NCBI GenBank assembly: GCA_963666805.2
Contig: CAXXWR010000007.1
Span: 434,001 to 498,000, forward strand
Length of the DNA: 64,000 bases
Reading direction: 5' to 3'
DNA from: Fusibacter sp963666805
GTDB lineage: Bacteria; Bacillota; Clostridia; Peptostreptococcales; Acidaminobacteraceae
In this document: positions 7,667 through 16,510 of the stretch, piece by piece
Position numbering within the stretch: position 1 is the first letter of the stretch
How the letters are laid out: every line of letters starts with the position of its first letter
Notes under the pieces: generated by a model
The model's database searches: none
The model's input: only the letters and a program-made list of their open reading frames with translations
What the model was told of the DNA's origin: nothing
Program-made: the position numbers and the translations under genes

Positions 7667-9265
7667 CTATTTCATATCAAAATGCATGATATTTGCAAGT
7701 GTTCTTGAAATATCAGTATTGTCAATGTAACCGTTAAATTGATCTGCACCAACACCTTTTGCAGTAAACGGAATCATTGTTCCTGTATGAATCGTTGTCG
7801 TCCAGTTCACATTCATTCTTTGAGAAACAATTTGGGTCACAGCCATTGATGCTGAATCATATTTATAATAACCATAAGTAATCCCCGCATCAAAATCGTC
7901 CATGCCCTTGGTCAATAAGGCCATTTCACTGTCTGTTAATTGTCCAAGACCTAAGTCTTCGGTTACTGTTTTAATAAATTGATCACGGTCGCCATCATAA
8001 GCATAGTCAGAATTATAAGCAATGACATCGGCTATTGATACCTTAGCACCTTGCATTGGTCTTGTATCCATAAAGTATCCTTGACCATCAAAGCCCAGTC
8101 CTAAGCCACCTGTTTCATGGTCACCTACAACGACAATAAGCGTTTCTTCTGGATGCTTATTGTAAAAATCAAGTGCTACTTTTACCACATTATCAAAGGC
8201 AAGAACGTCTTGTACAGCTGTTGCCGCATCATTTTGATGGCAAGCATGATCTATCCTGCCCCCTTCTACCATGAGGAAAAAGCCCTTTTCATTTTGAGAT
8301 AAGCTGTCAACTGCTGCACTGGCAAGTTCAGAAAGTGATGGCATCTCTGGATAAAGATTCGCTCTATCCACTTCATAAGGTAAATGAGAATATGTCAATG
8401 GTGCAAGTACCTTATCTACTTTTGTAAAGTCTGTATTCTTAAAGGCTTTTGTTCCCTCTTCACCATAAAAAGTTTTATACCCTTGTGCTTCAAACTCTGC
8501 AAAAACATCAAGGTCATCTGTTCTTTTAGACTTAATAGTCGTTCCCGTAGAGTCTTTTACCTTCTCAGCTGTTTTAGATAAGAAATATCGTGCACCGCCC
8601 CCTGCAAAGAAATCGACACCACTATCTACATAATCTTGAGCAATAGCATTTTCATCATTTCTATCAGGATTATGTGATGCAAATACAGCCGGTGTTGCAT
8701 GGGTTAAACGTGTTGATGTGACAATACCAGTTGCCATTCCAGCTTCTTCAGCTTCTTCAACAAGTGTTTTTACATCTTTGCCATTGACATCTTGACCAAT
8801 CACGCCTTTATTGGTTTTAACGCCTGAGGCAAGGGCTGTTCCCGCTGCTGCTGAATCTGTAATCAAGGTATTCGCACAATAGGTTGAATTAATTCCGCCT
8901 TCTGGAAGTTGATCCATCGCTAAAAGTTGACCATTTTGATGCTGAGTTTGTTGTAAATAGAGTTCTGTCAATTCTCTTTGTGCCGCCCCTAAACCATCTC
9001 CAATAAGATAAAAGACATATTTGGGTTGACTTTGATCGCTTGTTACTTTTGAACTTGGAAGATTTAATAGCTGTCCTTCATAAATCATATTCGGGTTGTC
9101 TAAGCTATTAGCTGCTGCAAGATCTTCTGTACTAACGCCTTGTTTATCAGCAATTTTCCATAATGTATCCCCGGTTTTTACAGTGTATGTCGCTGCCATT
9201 ACCACTGATGATGAAAGCACAATAACCAGTGCTAACACTAAATAAAATTTTAATGACTTTTTCAC
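7667..9265 (-). CDS. Secreted LysM-domain alkaline phosphatase (PhoA family)
   Basis: 532 residues: signal peptide (1-24, ending VMA), one LysM peptidoglycan-binding domain (about 26-70), then an alkaline phosphatase domain (82-532). The metal-binding LIGDGLG (Asp90) and nucleophile motif TDSAAAGTA (Ser138) are present, as are VEGGRIDHACH and VVGDHETGG, which carry zinc ligands. It should release phosphate from monoesters at the cell wall, where LysM holds it. The ribosome site AAGGAGG is strong. Upstream repeats resembling CTTAACTTAGG and GGTTAAAGTTTACA could be Pho-type boxes, but the match is weak. The yibE-like gene follows directly. Confidence 0.93.
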   Translation of the reverse strand: MKKSLKFYLVLALVIVLSSSVVMAATYTVKTGDTLWKIADKQGVSTEDLAAANSLDNPNMIYEGQLLNLPSSKVTSDQSQPKYVFYLIGDGLGAAQRELTELYLQQTQHQNGQLLAMDQLPEGGINSTYCANTLITDSAAAGTALASGVKTNKGVIGQDVNGKDVKTLVEEAEEAGMATGIVTSTRLTHATPAVFASHNPDRNDENAIAQDYVDSGVDFFAGGGARYFLSKTAEKVKDSTGTTIKSKRTDDLDVFAEFEAQGYKTFYGEEGTKAFKNTDFTKVDKVLAPLTYSHLPYEVDRANLYPEMPSLSELASAAVDSLSQNEKGFFLMVEGGRIDHACHQNDAATAVQDVLAFDNVVKVALDFYNKHPEETLIVVVGDHETGGLGLGFDGQGYFMDTRPMQGAKVSIADVIAYNSDYAYDGDRDQFIKTVTEDLGLGQLTDSEMALLTKGMDDFDAGITYGYYKYDSASMAVTQIVSQRMNVNWTTTIHTGTMIPFTAKGVGADQFNGYIDNTDISRTLANIMHFDMK

Positions 9266-9367
9266 TTCGTCCTCCTTAGCTTATCGCCTTATTTTGTAAA
9301 CTTTAACCTTTATCATCATAGCGAAACTATATGAAGCCTAAGTTAAGGAAAAGTAATGTCAACATAA

Positions 9368-9411
9368 AAAACAAGTGAAAAATGCCACGCTAGCCTCTCT
9401 CACTTGTTTCA
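9368..9411 (-). terminator. Probable terminator of the MFS gene
   Basis: AAACAAGTGA and TCACTTGTTT arms with a long loop; on the minus strand the second arm continues into TTTTTTA. It lies downstream of the MFS gene and upstream of the phosphatase promoter region. Confidence 0.6.
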
Positions 9412-9443
9412 TTCTGAAACCTGATTAAATTCTAAAATAATGG

Positions 9444-10727
9444 TTAATACTCTGATACCATATCGTTAACAAATTCCTTTGTGTCTCCATCATCTTTTGT
9501 CTTAGACAATTGAGTCGCTTTAATAAAGAGAATAATCCCTACAATAAAGAGAATTGAAATGGCACCGACACCTAAGTTAGTGCTTTTGGTTAATTGAGAT
9601 ACCACACTCACCACAGTCGTGCCTACAAAGGAAGCCCCTTTACCACAAATATCTAAAATACCAAAATATTCGCCTGACTTTTCAGGTGGAATAATCTTAG
9701 CATAATAGGATCTAGAAAGAGCTTGTATCCCACCTTGAAACATGCCCACTAAAATTGCCAACATCCAAAACTGAATCTGTGTGTGTAAAAATACAGCAAA
9801 TATGCTGATTCCAAAATAAGCCAAAATACAAACCAATATAAGTTTTGACGTTTCAAATCGTCCTGCTAGTCGCCCAAATATAATGGCACACGGAAAGGCT
9901 ACAATTTGTGTCACCAAAAGTGCCAATAAAAGCCCTGTACTGTCTAATCCTAAAGCCGTTCCATAAGCAGTCGCCATATTAATAATGGTGTAGACGCCAT
10001 CAATATAGAAGAAAAAAGCTAAGAGAAATACAAAAATATGCTTTTCTTTTTTAATACTCTTAAAGGTTTTACCCAGTCTTGAAAAGCTGTCTTTCACTAC
10101 GTGCTTTCTTTTACCAACAGAATAAATTTGTTGGTAGTTTTTGAGAAGTGGCAGTGAACTGACAAGCCACCAAAGAGCCACAATAAAAAATGAAATCATC
10201 ATGGCATGCTTCATAGATAATCCTAGCGAATCACTCCCTAAAACCAATATGAGACTCATGATAAAAGGAATACAGGAACCAATATACCCCCAAGCAAAAC
10301 CTTGAGAAGAAACATTGTCCATCCTTGCTTCAGTGGTCACATCAGATAACATTGAATCATAAAAAATGAGGCTCATTGAAAAACCAATCTTAGCAATGAC
10401 AAAAATAGCTAAAAAAATCAACCAATGTGTTGGAAACCCAAGCAGAGCACAGGCACCTGCCCCCATAATAATCGTCGCTAAAAAAATGGGCTTTTTATAC
10501 CCCTTTGTATCAGCAATCGTCCCCAAAATGGGCCCTGCAAAAGCGACAATTAAGGTCGCTATAGACGCCGCATACCCCCAATAAGCCAAATAATTAACAT
10601 CTGATATGCCTTCTTGCTGTGACAAATAATTAAAGTATATAGGAATGATTGTTGAGACCAATAAGGTGAAGGCTGAATTGCCTACATCATATAAAATCCA
10701 TTGTTTTTCTAACGGTTTTAGTTTCAT
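9444..10727 (-). CDS. MFS transporter of the UMF1 (Atg22-like) type
   Basis: 427 residues, about twelve membrane helices. The N-terminus KQWILYDVGNSAFTLLVST is characteristic of UMF1/Atg22-like major facilitator proteins (YxFI-type); in eukaryotes Atg22 exports amino acids from vacuoles, whereas bacterial substrates are unknown. The start was set at 10727 because AAAGGAG at about 10733-10739 precedes it; the longer frame to 10742 would contain the ribosome site. It is a single-gene unit. Confidence 0.85.
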   Translation of the reverse strand: MKLKPLEKQWILYDVGNSAFTLLVSTIIPIYFNYLSQQEGISDVNYLAYWGYAASIATLIVAFAGPILGTIADTKGYKKPIFLATIIMGAGACALLGFPTHWLIFLAIFVIAKIGFSMSLIFYDSMLSDVTTEARMDNVSSQGFAWGYIGSCIPFIMSLILVLGSDSLGLSMKHAMMISFFIVALWWLVSSLPLLKNYQQIYSVGKRKHVVKDSFSRLGKTFKSIKKEKHIFVFLLAFFFYIDGVYTIINMATAYGTALGLDSTGLLLALLVTQIVAFPCAIIFGRLAGRFETSKLILVCILAYFGISIFAVFLHTQIQFWMLAILVGMFQGGIQALSRSYYAKIIPPEKSGEYFGILDICGKGASFVGTTVVSVVSQLTKSTNLGVGAISILFIVGIILFIKATQLSKTKDDGDTKEFVNDMVSEY

Positions 10728-10811
10728 GTCCGCTCCTTTCAAAATGTTTATCTTTAGTCTATTAGACGCATGTAAAAATTAGCCTATTCGCTGTATAAAG
10801 TTTATGTAAAA

Positions 10812-10850
10812 TAATAGCGCCAAACTCAATTCGTCTGGCGCTATAGTTTC
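10812..10850 (-). terminator. Terminator of the patB-like gene
   Basis: ATAGCGCCA (10814-10822) pairs with TGGCGCTAT (10836-10844). On the minus strand it is followed by TATTTTA. It lies about 120 bp after the patB stop. Confidence 0.6.
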
Positions 10851-10970
10851 ACTCTCCATGATTATACATGATAAAAATTAAAAGAGACTATCACATTCAT
10901 TAAGGATTATGGACAAATTATAACTTTCTTATAAACACACCCTTTTAGGTTCTTTTTCCTCTTCGATCCA

Positions 10971-12137
10971 TTAAACTGCTTGATAAGCTTTTGCCCCTTC
11001 AATAAGCCGGTTAATGCCTTCTATTAACAACGCATGCGGACAAGCAATATTCATACGGATAAAATGATGACCATTACCTCTAAACAAATGACCGCTGGTT
11101 ACGATTAGACCTGTTCTCTCTTTCAAAAAAGACACAAACGCGTCGCTGTCTTCTGTAAGTTCTGAAATATCAAGCCACATTAGGTAAGTCGCTTGCGAGG
11201 GCAACAACCTTATCTTAGGAAATTGTGTTTTGAGCATTTGATCAAGATCATCGCGATTACGATCAATTACCTGTCTCAAGTCATTAAGCCAAGATTCACC
11301 CTCTTCATAAGCCGCTATTGTGGCTGTGATTCCCAATAACGTTGGATGATTGATAAAATCTAAGCTTAAAGCCTGATTGACTTTCTCTCTTAAATCAGGA
11401 TCGCTAACCATCACATTAGAGGCTTGAATGCCCGCCAAATTAAAAGTTTTGGTTGGTGCCGTTAATGTAATGACCGACACCCCTTGTTCTTGGGCTACCT
11501 TCTCAACAGGGATATATCGTGTGTCCCCCTTGGTAATATCACCATGAATCTCATCAGAAATAAGCTGAACCTCATATTGTTTACAAAGTTCAACAAGTCT
11601 CGTCAAAACTTGATGAGACCACATTACCCCTATTGGATTATGCGGCTGACACAAAACCATCATTTTAACTTGTGGTCGACTCAACTTCGCTTCTAAATCT
11701 TCAAAATTCATTTGATAGGCTTGTCCATCATAGTTAAGAGGACTTTCACACACGATTCTCTGATTGGATTCTATCACATGATAAAACATATGATAGACAG
11801 GACTTTGAACGAGAATCTCATCATTTACTTCAGTAAAAGCACGAATAATCGTAGCCAGCGAACCGACAACACTTGAACTATACAAAATGGCCTCTTGATC
11901 AAAATGACAATCATAGCGCCTTTTCCACCAACTTTGAACGGCTTCAAAGTAACGGGCTGGCAATTTGGTGTATCCATAAACCCCATGGTCAACTGCTTTT
12001 TTGAGGGCTACCTTAATGACAGGTGCTGTTTCAAAATCCATATCCGCCACCCACATGGGTAGCGTCTCCTCTCCCGCTTGCCATTTAACTGAATAAAACT
12101 GACTTCTATCAATAACTGTATCAAAATCTTTAATCAT
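10971..12137 (-). CDS. patB: PatB/MalY-type PLP-dependent C-S lyase or aminotransferase
   Basis: 388 residues, a full-length class I/II aminotransferase-fold enzyme of the PatB/MalY branch. It starts FDTVIDR and LPMWVADMDF, the classic N-terminal signature of this branch. SDEIHGD supplies the cofactor-ring Asp195 and TAPTKTFNLAG the PLP lysine (Lys230). Family members cleave cystathionine or cysteine conjugates to a thiol, ammonia and a keto acid; some also act as aminotransferases or, as MalY, as regulators. The ribosome site AGGAGG precedes the ATG. It is monocistronic, divergent from the MarR operon. Confidence 0.92.
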   Translation of the reverse strand: MIKDFDTVIDRSQFYSVKWQAGEETLPMWVADMDFETAPVIKVALKKAVDHGVYGYTKLPARYFEAVQSWWKRRYDCHFDQEAILYSSSVVGSLATIIRAFTEVNDEILVQSPVYHMFYHVIESNQRIVCESPLNYDGQAYQMNFEDLEAKLSRPQVKMMVLCQPHNPIGVMWSHQVLTRLVELCKQYEVQLISDEIHGDITKGDTRYIPVEKVAQEQGVSVITLTAPTKTFNLAGIQASNVMVSDPDLREKVNQALSLDFINHPTLLGITATIAAYEEGESWLNDLRQVIDRNRDDLDQMLKTQFPKIRLLPSQATYLMWLDISELTEDSDAFVSFLKERTGLIVTSGHLFRGNGHHFIRMNIACPHALLIEGINRLIEGAKAYQAV

Positions 12138-12245
12138 GATTACCTCCTAAGTGGTTTAAATCTCAATGTTACTTTCCTTTACATTAACTATTATCTCAAA
12201 GAATATCACCTTTGTTAACCACCGGCTCAAAAATAGGTTGGAACA

Positions 12246-12298
12246 TTGACAAAAGAAAAAATAGTTAGTATACTAACTATTAATAATTAGCATGCTAA
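12246..12298 (+). promoter_or_regulatory. MarR-controlled promoter with two palindromic operators
   Basis: A near-consensus sigma-A promoter, TTGACA (12246-12251), 17-bp spacer and TATACT (12269-12274). The 20-bp perfect palindrome ATAGTTAGTATACTAACTAT (12261-12280) covers the -10 box, and a second palindrome TTAGCATGCTAA lies at 12287-12298. The two centres are 22 bp apart, about two helical turns, so two dimers could bind the same face. The obvious ligand-responsive repressor is the MarR protein encoded immediately downstream (autoregulation, inferred). Confidence 0.85.
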
Positions 12299-12315
12299 CT
12301 ATACAAGGAGGATTC

Positions 12316-12747
12316 ATGGATCAAAGCTTTCACTATCTTATCATGATTACACAAAGTCTTTTTCACAAAAAAATTATGACAGCCCTATATGATGAAGGCC
12401 TCACACGCGGTCAACCAAAAGTACTTGATTATTTATCCCATCATGATGGCTGTATTCAAAAGGATATTGCTCATGCCTGTCAAATTGAAGCAGCAACGCT
12501 CTCAGGGATCATCAAGCGTATGGCTGAAAAAGGTTATTTGGAAAAAAAGTACAAAGATAACAATCACCGCGCAGTTCACATCTATCTGACCCCTCTTGGT
12601 CACGACTTTGCTCAAAAGGTCAATTCTATTTTTTTAGATGCTGAACAAACGCTCTTTGAGACAATTACTCAAGAGGAGAAAAAACAATTTTTAGAAACGT
12701 TTAAAAAAATCTGTTTAAATATGACATCAGAGGAGGGACTTCAATGA
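12316..12747 (+). CDS. MarR family transcriptional regulator
   Basis: 143 residues. The winged helix is visible: LTRGQPKVLDYLSHHDGCIQ, KDIAHACQIEAATLSGIIKR as recognition region and MAEKGYLEKKYKDNNHRAVH as the wing. The start was placed at 12316 because AAGGAGG at 12305-12311 precedes it; the longer frame from 12292 would overlap the operator. It shares ATGA with the next gene, so the two are coupled. It probably represses its own operon through the palindromes at 12261-12298. Confidence 0.92.
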   Translation: MDQSFHYLIMITQSLFHKKIMTALYDEGLTRGQPKVLDYLSHHDGCIQKDIAHACQIEAATLSGIIKRMAEKGYLEKKYKDNNHRAVHIYLTPLGHDFAQKVNSIFLDAEQTLFETITQEEKKQFLETFKKICLNMTSEEGLQ

Positions 12748-13427
12748 ATCAACACTTAATGACCTTTAAGAGATATCTCATCTTTCTAACGGGATTGCTC
12801 ACTTGTGCTTTTGGCGTCGCACTTGTCACAAAAGCGAATCTTGGTACATCGCCTATCTCAAGCGTTCCTTATGTATTGAGCCTCAAATACATGCCCACAC
12901 TGGGACAATTCACACTCTACATGAGTCTCATCCTTTTTGTAGGGCAACTCCTTTTACTTAGAAAATCTTTTCCCCTCCATCAACTATTACAAATTCCCAT
13001 GTCTATTCTTTTTTCCTTATTTATTGATTTTTCAATGTTACTATTAACACGATTCAATCCACAATGGCTTCCAGTCAAAGGAATCAGTCTTATTATAGGG
13101 TGTATTATTTTAGGAATAGGTGTCTATCTTGAATTCTTAGGTGATGTCGTCATGCTTCCAGGAGAAGCTTTCGTGCATGCCGTTTCCAAAGTCTTCAAAA
13201 CAGAAATGGGCAGCACTAAAATGGGGTTTGATACAACGCTCACTCTTTTTGCTCTTATAATCAGTTTTGTCTTATTTAGTGAGATTCGCGGGGTCGGTAT
13301 GGGTACCATCATCGCAGCATTTCTCGTTGGCACCGTTGCAAAACAACTAAAAAAACGTTTGCCTCATGTTGAACAATTATTACTGGGACAATCTTCTTCT
13401 GCCAATATAGAAGATTATATTGATTGA
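12744..13427 (+). CDS. YczE/YyaS-type integral membrane protein
   Basis: 227 residues with five to six membrane helices. The N-terminal pattern of a Gly-containing first helix followed by LVTKANLGTSPISSVPYVLS is characteristic of YczE/YitT-like proteins. Their transport substrate is not known. It overlaps the marR stop by four bases, so it is probably the regulated target of that repressor; a drug- or metabolite-export role is inference. A paralogue is encoded at 24999-25628. A strong terminator follows. Confidence 0.8.
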   Translation: MNQHLMTFKRYLIFLTGLLTCAFGVALVTKANLGTSPISSVPYVLSLKYMPTLGQFTLYMSLILFVGQLLLLRKSFPLHQLLQIPMSILFSLFIDFSMLLLTRFNPQWLPVKGISLIIGCIILGIGVYLEFLGDVVMLPGEAFVHAVSKVFKTEMGSTKMGFDTTLTLFALIISFVLFSEIRGVGMGTIIAAFLVGTVAKQLKKRLPHVEQLLLGQSSSANIEDYID

Positions 13428-13463
13428 ATGAGTCCAACGACTTTCCTAAACCCGATTTTATGT

Positions 13464-13504
13464 CAAAAGGCGGGAAACACCTCAAGATGTCTCCCGCCCT
13501 TTTA
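13464..13504 (+). terminator. Terminator of the marR/yczE operon
   Basis: AAAAGGCGGGA pairs with TCCCGCCCTTTT, followed by ATT; GC-rich stem at 13466-13502. Confidence 0.85.
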
Positions 13505-13540
13505 TTCATACTTTCTTGAATGGATATTAAAAATTAAGCC

Positions 13541-14638
13541 CTATTCTAAAGGTAAATCCAACCCTTTACAGACATTGCATATAAAGTCTTGAACATTGGT
13601 AACAATTCCTTTCGCAGATAAACTGCCCCTATCACTTAACTTATTAACTGCAAACTCAGAAACGTCAACACAATAAAAGTATATCTCTCTTACAGTGCCG
13701 TCTTCAAGAACACGGTATGAAGGCGTCATATTTCCTGTTGCAATGGTATGAAGCATCGTTGCCATACAGATTACAGTCGTTGCCGTTCTTACCTCATGTC
13801 TCATGGCATCTTGTGCCTCGTAAACATCACTGTGTACGCCAATAAGTGGTCCATCATCACGGATAGATCCCGCTAGGACAAAAGGAACATCCGCTTTAAC
13901 ACAATTGTATATAATCCCATTATCAATACCTTCATTTTCAATAAATGCCTTAATCCCACCGTGATGTCTCACGCGATTAATCGTCGCTAAATGATTGTAA
14001 TGACCATTGAGTTGGCTTTTTTGCGTGTAAATGTCTTGCCCTAAGGCAGTACGCATATAAGCAGCTTCTAAGTCATGCGTTGCCAGTGCATTTCCTGCTA
14101 GAATCGCATCCACATAACCATTTTTAATCAACTGACCGAGAGCCATTCTCGCATCACTGTCGAAGGTAAAGGCAGGGCCCAATACCCACACGATTTTCCC
14201 ATATTCTCTTTCGTGCTTTAATAGTTCATAAAGTTCGTTATAGTCTTTTGAAAAAGCAGTCTCTCTTGAACGACTACCTCTAAAAGCAAAAACTTCTTTA
14301 TCATCCTCAACTTGACCAAAGCCGTCAGCATGAACATAAATTCCCTCACTGGCATCTTCTGTACGCCCAACAATAACCCAGTCCCCAGCCTTTATATTTC
14401 TAAATTCTACGACTTTAATTTCACCTGAATCATAGACTGGCACACAATCCATACGGCTTTCTTTTGCCAATAACCATTGCCCCTCTACTTTAAAATACTC
14501 AGGAAAAATACTCATAGCATGAAAATTTTCAGGTGCTACTCCTGCTTGATTGGTCTGAACCATTTTAACATTTGGTGCTTTTTTTAAAAAGTCCTCTTCA
14601 AAATTAGGACCATGATAAGCTTTCAAACTAAAACCCAT
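13541..14638 (-). CDS. LOR/SDH-domain protein (TIGR00300-like)
   Basis: 365 residues, no signal peptide. It resembles the LOR/SDH bifunctional-enzyme conserved region (TIGR00300 family): an N-terminal domain (about 40-110) followed by a Rossmann-like region containing FTFDSDARMALGQLIKNGYV, AILAGNALATHDLEAA and VLAGSIRDDGPLIGV. Some archaeal and cyanobacterial proteins with this domain convert ornithine to proline (ornithine cyclodeaminase). This protein could be such an enzyme, but the substrate cannot be read off and the protein is slightly short for the family. It is alone between a plus-strand terminator and the ABC pair. Confidence 0.7.
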   Translation of the reverse strand: MGFSLKAYHGPNFEEDFLKKAPNVKMVQTNQAGVAPENFHAMSIFPEYFKVEGQWLLAKESRMDCVPVYDSGEIKVVEFRNIKAGDWVIVGRTEDASEGIYVHADGFGQVEDDKEVFAFRGSRSRETAFSKDYNELYELLKHEREYGKIVWVLGPAFTFDSDARMALGQLIKNGYVDAILAGNALATHDLEAAYMRTALGQDIYTQKSQLNGHYNHLATINRVRHHGGIKAFIENEGIDNGIIYNCVKADVPFVLAGSIRDDGPLIGVHSDVYEAQDAMRHEVRTATTVICMATMLHTIATGNMTPSYRVLEDGTVREIYFYCVDVSEFAVNKLSDRGSLSAKGIVTNVQDFICNVCKGLDLPLE

Positions 14639-14776
14639 TATGACTACCTCTTTCAGCTTTTCCGTATATTATAGTTTTATTTTTACATATCGTTCACTAT
14701 TATACCTAAAAGCCTCTTGGCAATAAAGGACTTTTTTTAATTTTTTCCTATTTTTTTTAATTTTATTTCATCGTGT

Positions 14777-16510
14777 TTACATTTCCCAATTTTCTGCCTC
14801 TTCTCTTATTTTAACAAATTCATAGTATTTGCTTTGATTCAACATTAGGGCTTCATGTGTTCCCGATTCAGCAATCCCACCTTGGTCTATCACGAGAATT
14901 TGATCGGCATCCTTAATCGTTGAAAGGCGATGAGCAATTGAGATAACGGTTTTACCTTTTGTCAGATGTTCAATAGCCCTTTGAATAAGCCATTCATTCT
15001 CAGGATCAACACTGGCAGTTGCTTCATCTAAAATAATAATCGGCGCTGATTTAATAATGGCTCTGGCAATGGAAATCCGCTGTCTCTCTCCTCCTGATAG
15101 ACTGCCACCACCTTCTTCTACAAGTGTTTCATAGCCATTGGGTAACAGGCTAATAAATGCATGACACCCCGCCTGTTTTGAAGCTTCTACGACCTCTTCA
15201 AAGGAAGCATCAGGCTTCCCAAACCGTATATTGTCTATAATGGTGCCTCTAAAAAGATACACATTTTGAAAAACGATACTAAAATGCGACATTAAAGCTT
15301 CTGAACTAAAGGTCTTGATATTATTCCCCCCTAATAAGACCTGCCCCTGATCTACATCCCAAAATCTCGCCATCAATCTGCACACTGTACTCTTACCCCC
15401 TCCGGAAGGACCAACAATAGCGGTCTTCGATCCCTGAGGAATATGGAAAGAGATATCTTGAAGTAAAGGCTTATCATCATATGAAAAGGCAACCTGTTCA
15501 AAGGTGATACTTTCACTGACAACGTCTTGTGCTTTGTCTCCCCATTCCATAGGTTCTATTTTCTCTAAAGATCTGACTTTCTCTAAATGTTCATTCATCA
15601 TCTCCAATAACGCTGTAGAAGCCCCCATTTCTTCGATCATGGTGAACGCCACAAAACTCACAATCATTGCCGTTATTGCATATTCAATCGAAATGGCATT
15701 TTGAAGGTAGAGACTCGCCGCAGCAAAGATGATTCCCGCCGCCGATAACTTAAAAATGAAACGGTAGACAGATGATAAAACGGTAAAACGTTTTTCAAAT
15801 CCAAGATTTTGATGGGCACTGTCTTCTATTGACTGTTCAACCCTAGCAAATAAACGGTCCCCTAATCCATAGCTTTTCACAACAGCTATTCCTTTAATGT
15901 ATTCAAGAATTGTATCGGAAAGCTGACTGGCTACAGTCTGTTTAACATGAGACACGCGTTTCATTTCTTTTTGTATATAAATATTAAAGGTAAGGCCAAG
16001 AACAATTGAAACAAGTGCTATCAAAGCCAGAGTCCAGTGGATGGACAAAAGAAAAAGGGTAATAACTACCGCATGAATGATTCCCACTAAAATTTGGGTA
16101 ATCAACGGGGTGGCGATAGATTGTATTTCGTCTATGTCGCTTGTAATGATCTGAGTCATTTCTCCCAAGTGAGTACTCGAAAAAAATCCCATCGGCAATT
16201 GCTTCAAACGTTCCCCTAAGGATAATCGTTGTTTTGCACAAACTTTAAAGCTGGTTAAACTGCTGATTTTGTTGGCATAATAATGAGTCATCATCCGACC
16301 GATGAAACTGATTAATAAAATGACTACAATCGTCGCTAAAACGGATTGATACGGTCTCTTTTCTTGTAACATAAACTGGATGGCGATAAGTATAGTCAGC
16401 ACTGGCATCGCTTCTAAAATAGAGTATAATAGTTGAAAAAACATGCCTTTAAAAAGCTGCTTTCTATCCTCCCCAGAAAAAATAATCAATTGATGTATCA
16501 TTTTAATCAT
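14777..16510 (-). CDS. ABC exporter-fold half-transporter, second of pair
   Basis: 577 residues: six membrane helices (about 1-310), then an ATPase domain with Walker A GPSGGGKSTV, signature LSGGERQRISIARA and Walker B IIILDEATASVDPE. The start at 16510 overlaps the previous gene's stop by eight bases (ATGATTAA) and has GAAGGAGG ahead of it; the longer frame to 16612 would lie inside the partner gene. Together with the partner it forms a heterodimer. Pairs of this kind beside AraC regulators include the YbtPQ/IrtAB-type siderophore importers, a possible but unproven role here. Confidence 0.9.
   Translation of the reverse strand: MIKMIHQLIIFSGEDRKQLFKGMFFQLLYSILEAMPVLTILIAIQFMLQEKRPYQSVLATIVVILLISFIGRMMTHYYANKISSLTSFKVCAKQRLSLGERLKQLPMGFFSSTHLGEMTQIITSDIDEIQSIATPLITQILVGIIHAVVITLFLLSIHWTLALIALVSIVLGLTFNIYIQKEMKRVSHVKQTVASQLSDTILEYIKGIAVVKSYGLGDRLFARVEQSIEDSAHQNLGFEKRFTVLSSVYRFIFKLSAAGIIFAAASLYLQNAISIEYAITAMIVSFVAFTMIEEMGASTALLEMMNEHLEKVRSLEKIEPMEWGDKAQDVVSESITFEQVAFSYDDKPLLQDISFHIPQGSKTAIVGPSGGGKSTVCRLMARFWDVDQGQVLLGGNNIKTFSSEALMSHFSIVFQNVYLFRGTIIDNIRFGKPDASFEEVVEASKQAGCHAFISLLPNGYETLVEEGGGSLSGGERQRISIARAIIKSAPIIILDEATASVDPENEWLIQRAIEHLTKGKTVISIAHRLSTIKDADQILVIDQGGIAESGTHEALMLNQSKYYEFVKIREEAENWEM

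Noticed and set aside
9327..9362. TTGACA/TATAGT promoter of the phosphatase gene
   Set aside because: The spacing is 24 bp, too long for a sigma-A promoter; the true start signal may depend on an activator.
13124..13509. Minus-strand frames over the end of the yczE-like gene
   Set aside because: They overlap a well-supported membrane protein and its terminator and show no recognisable domain.
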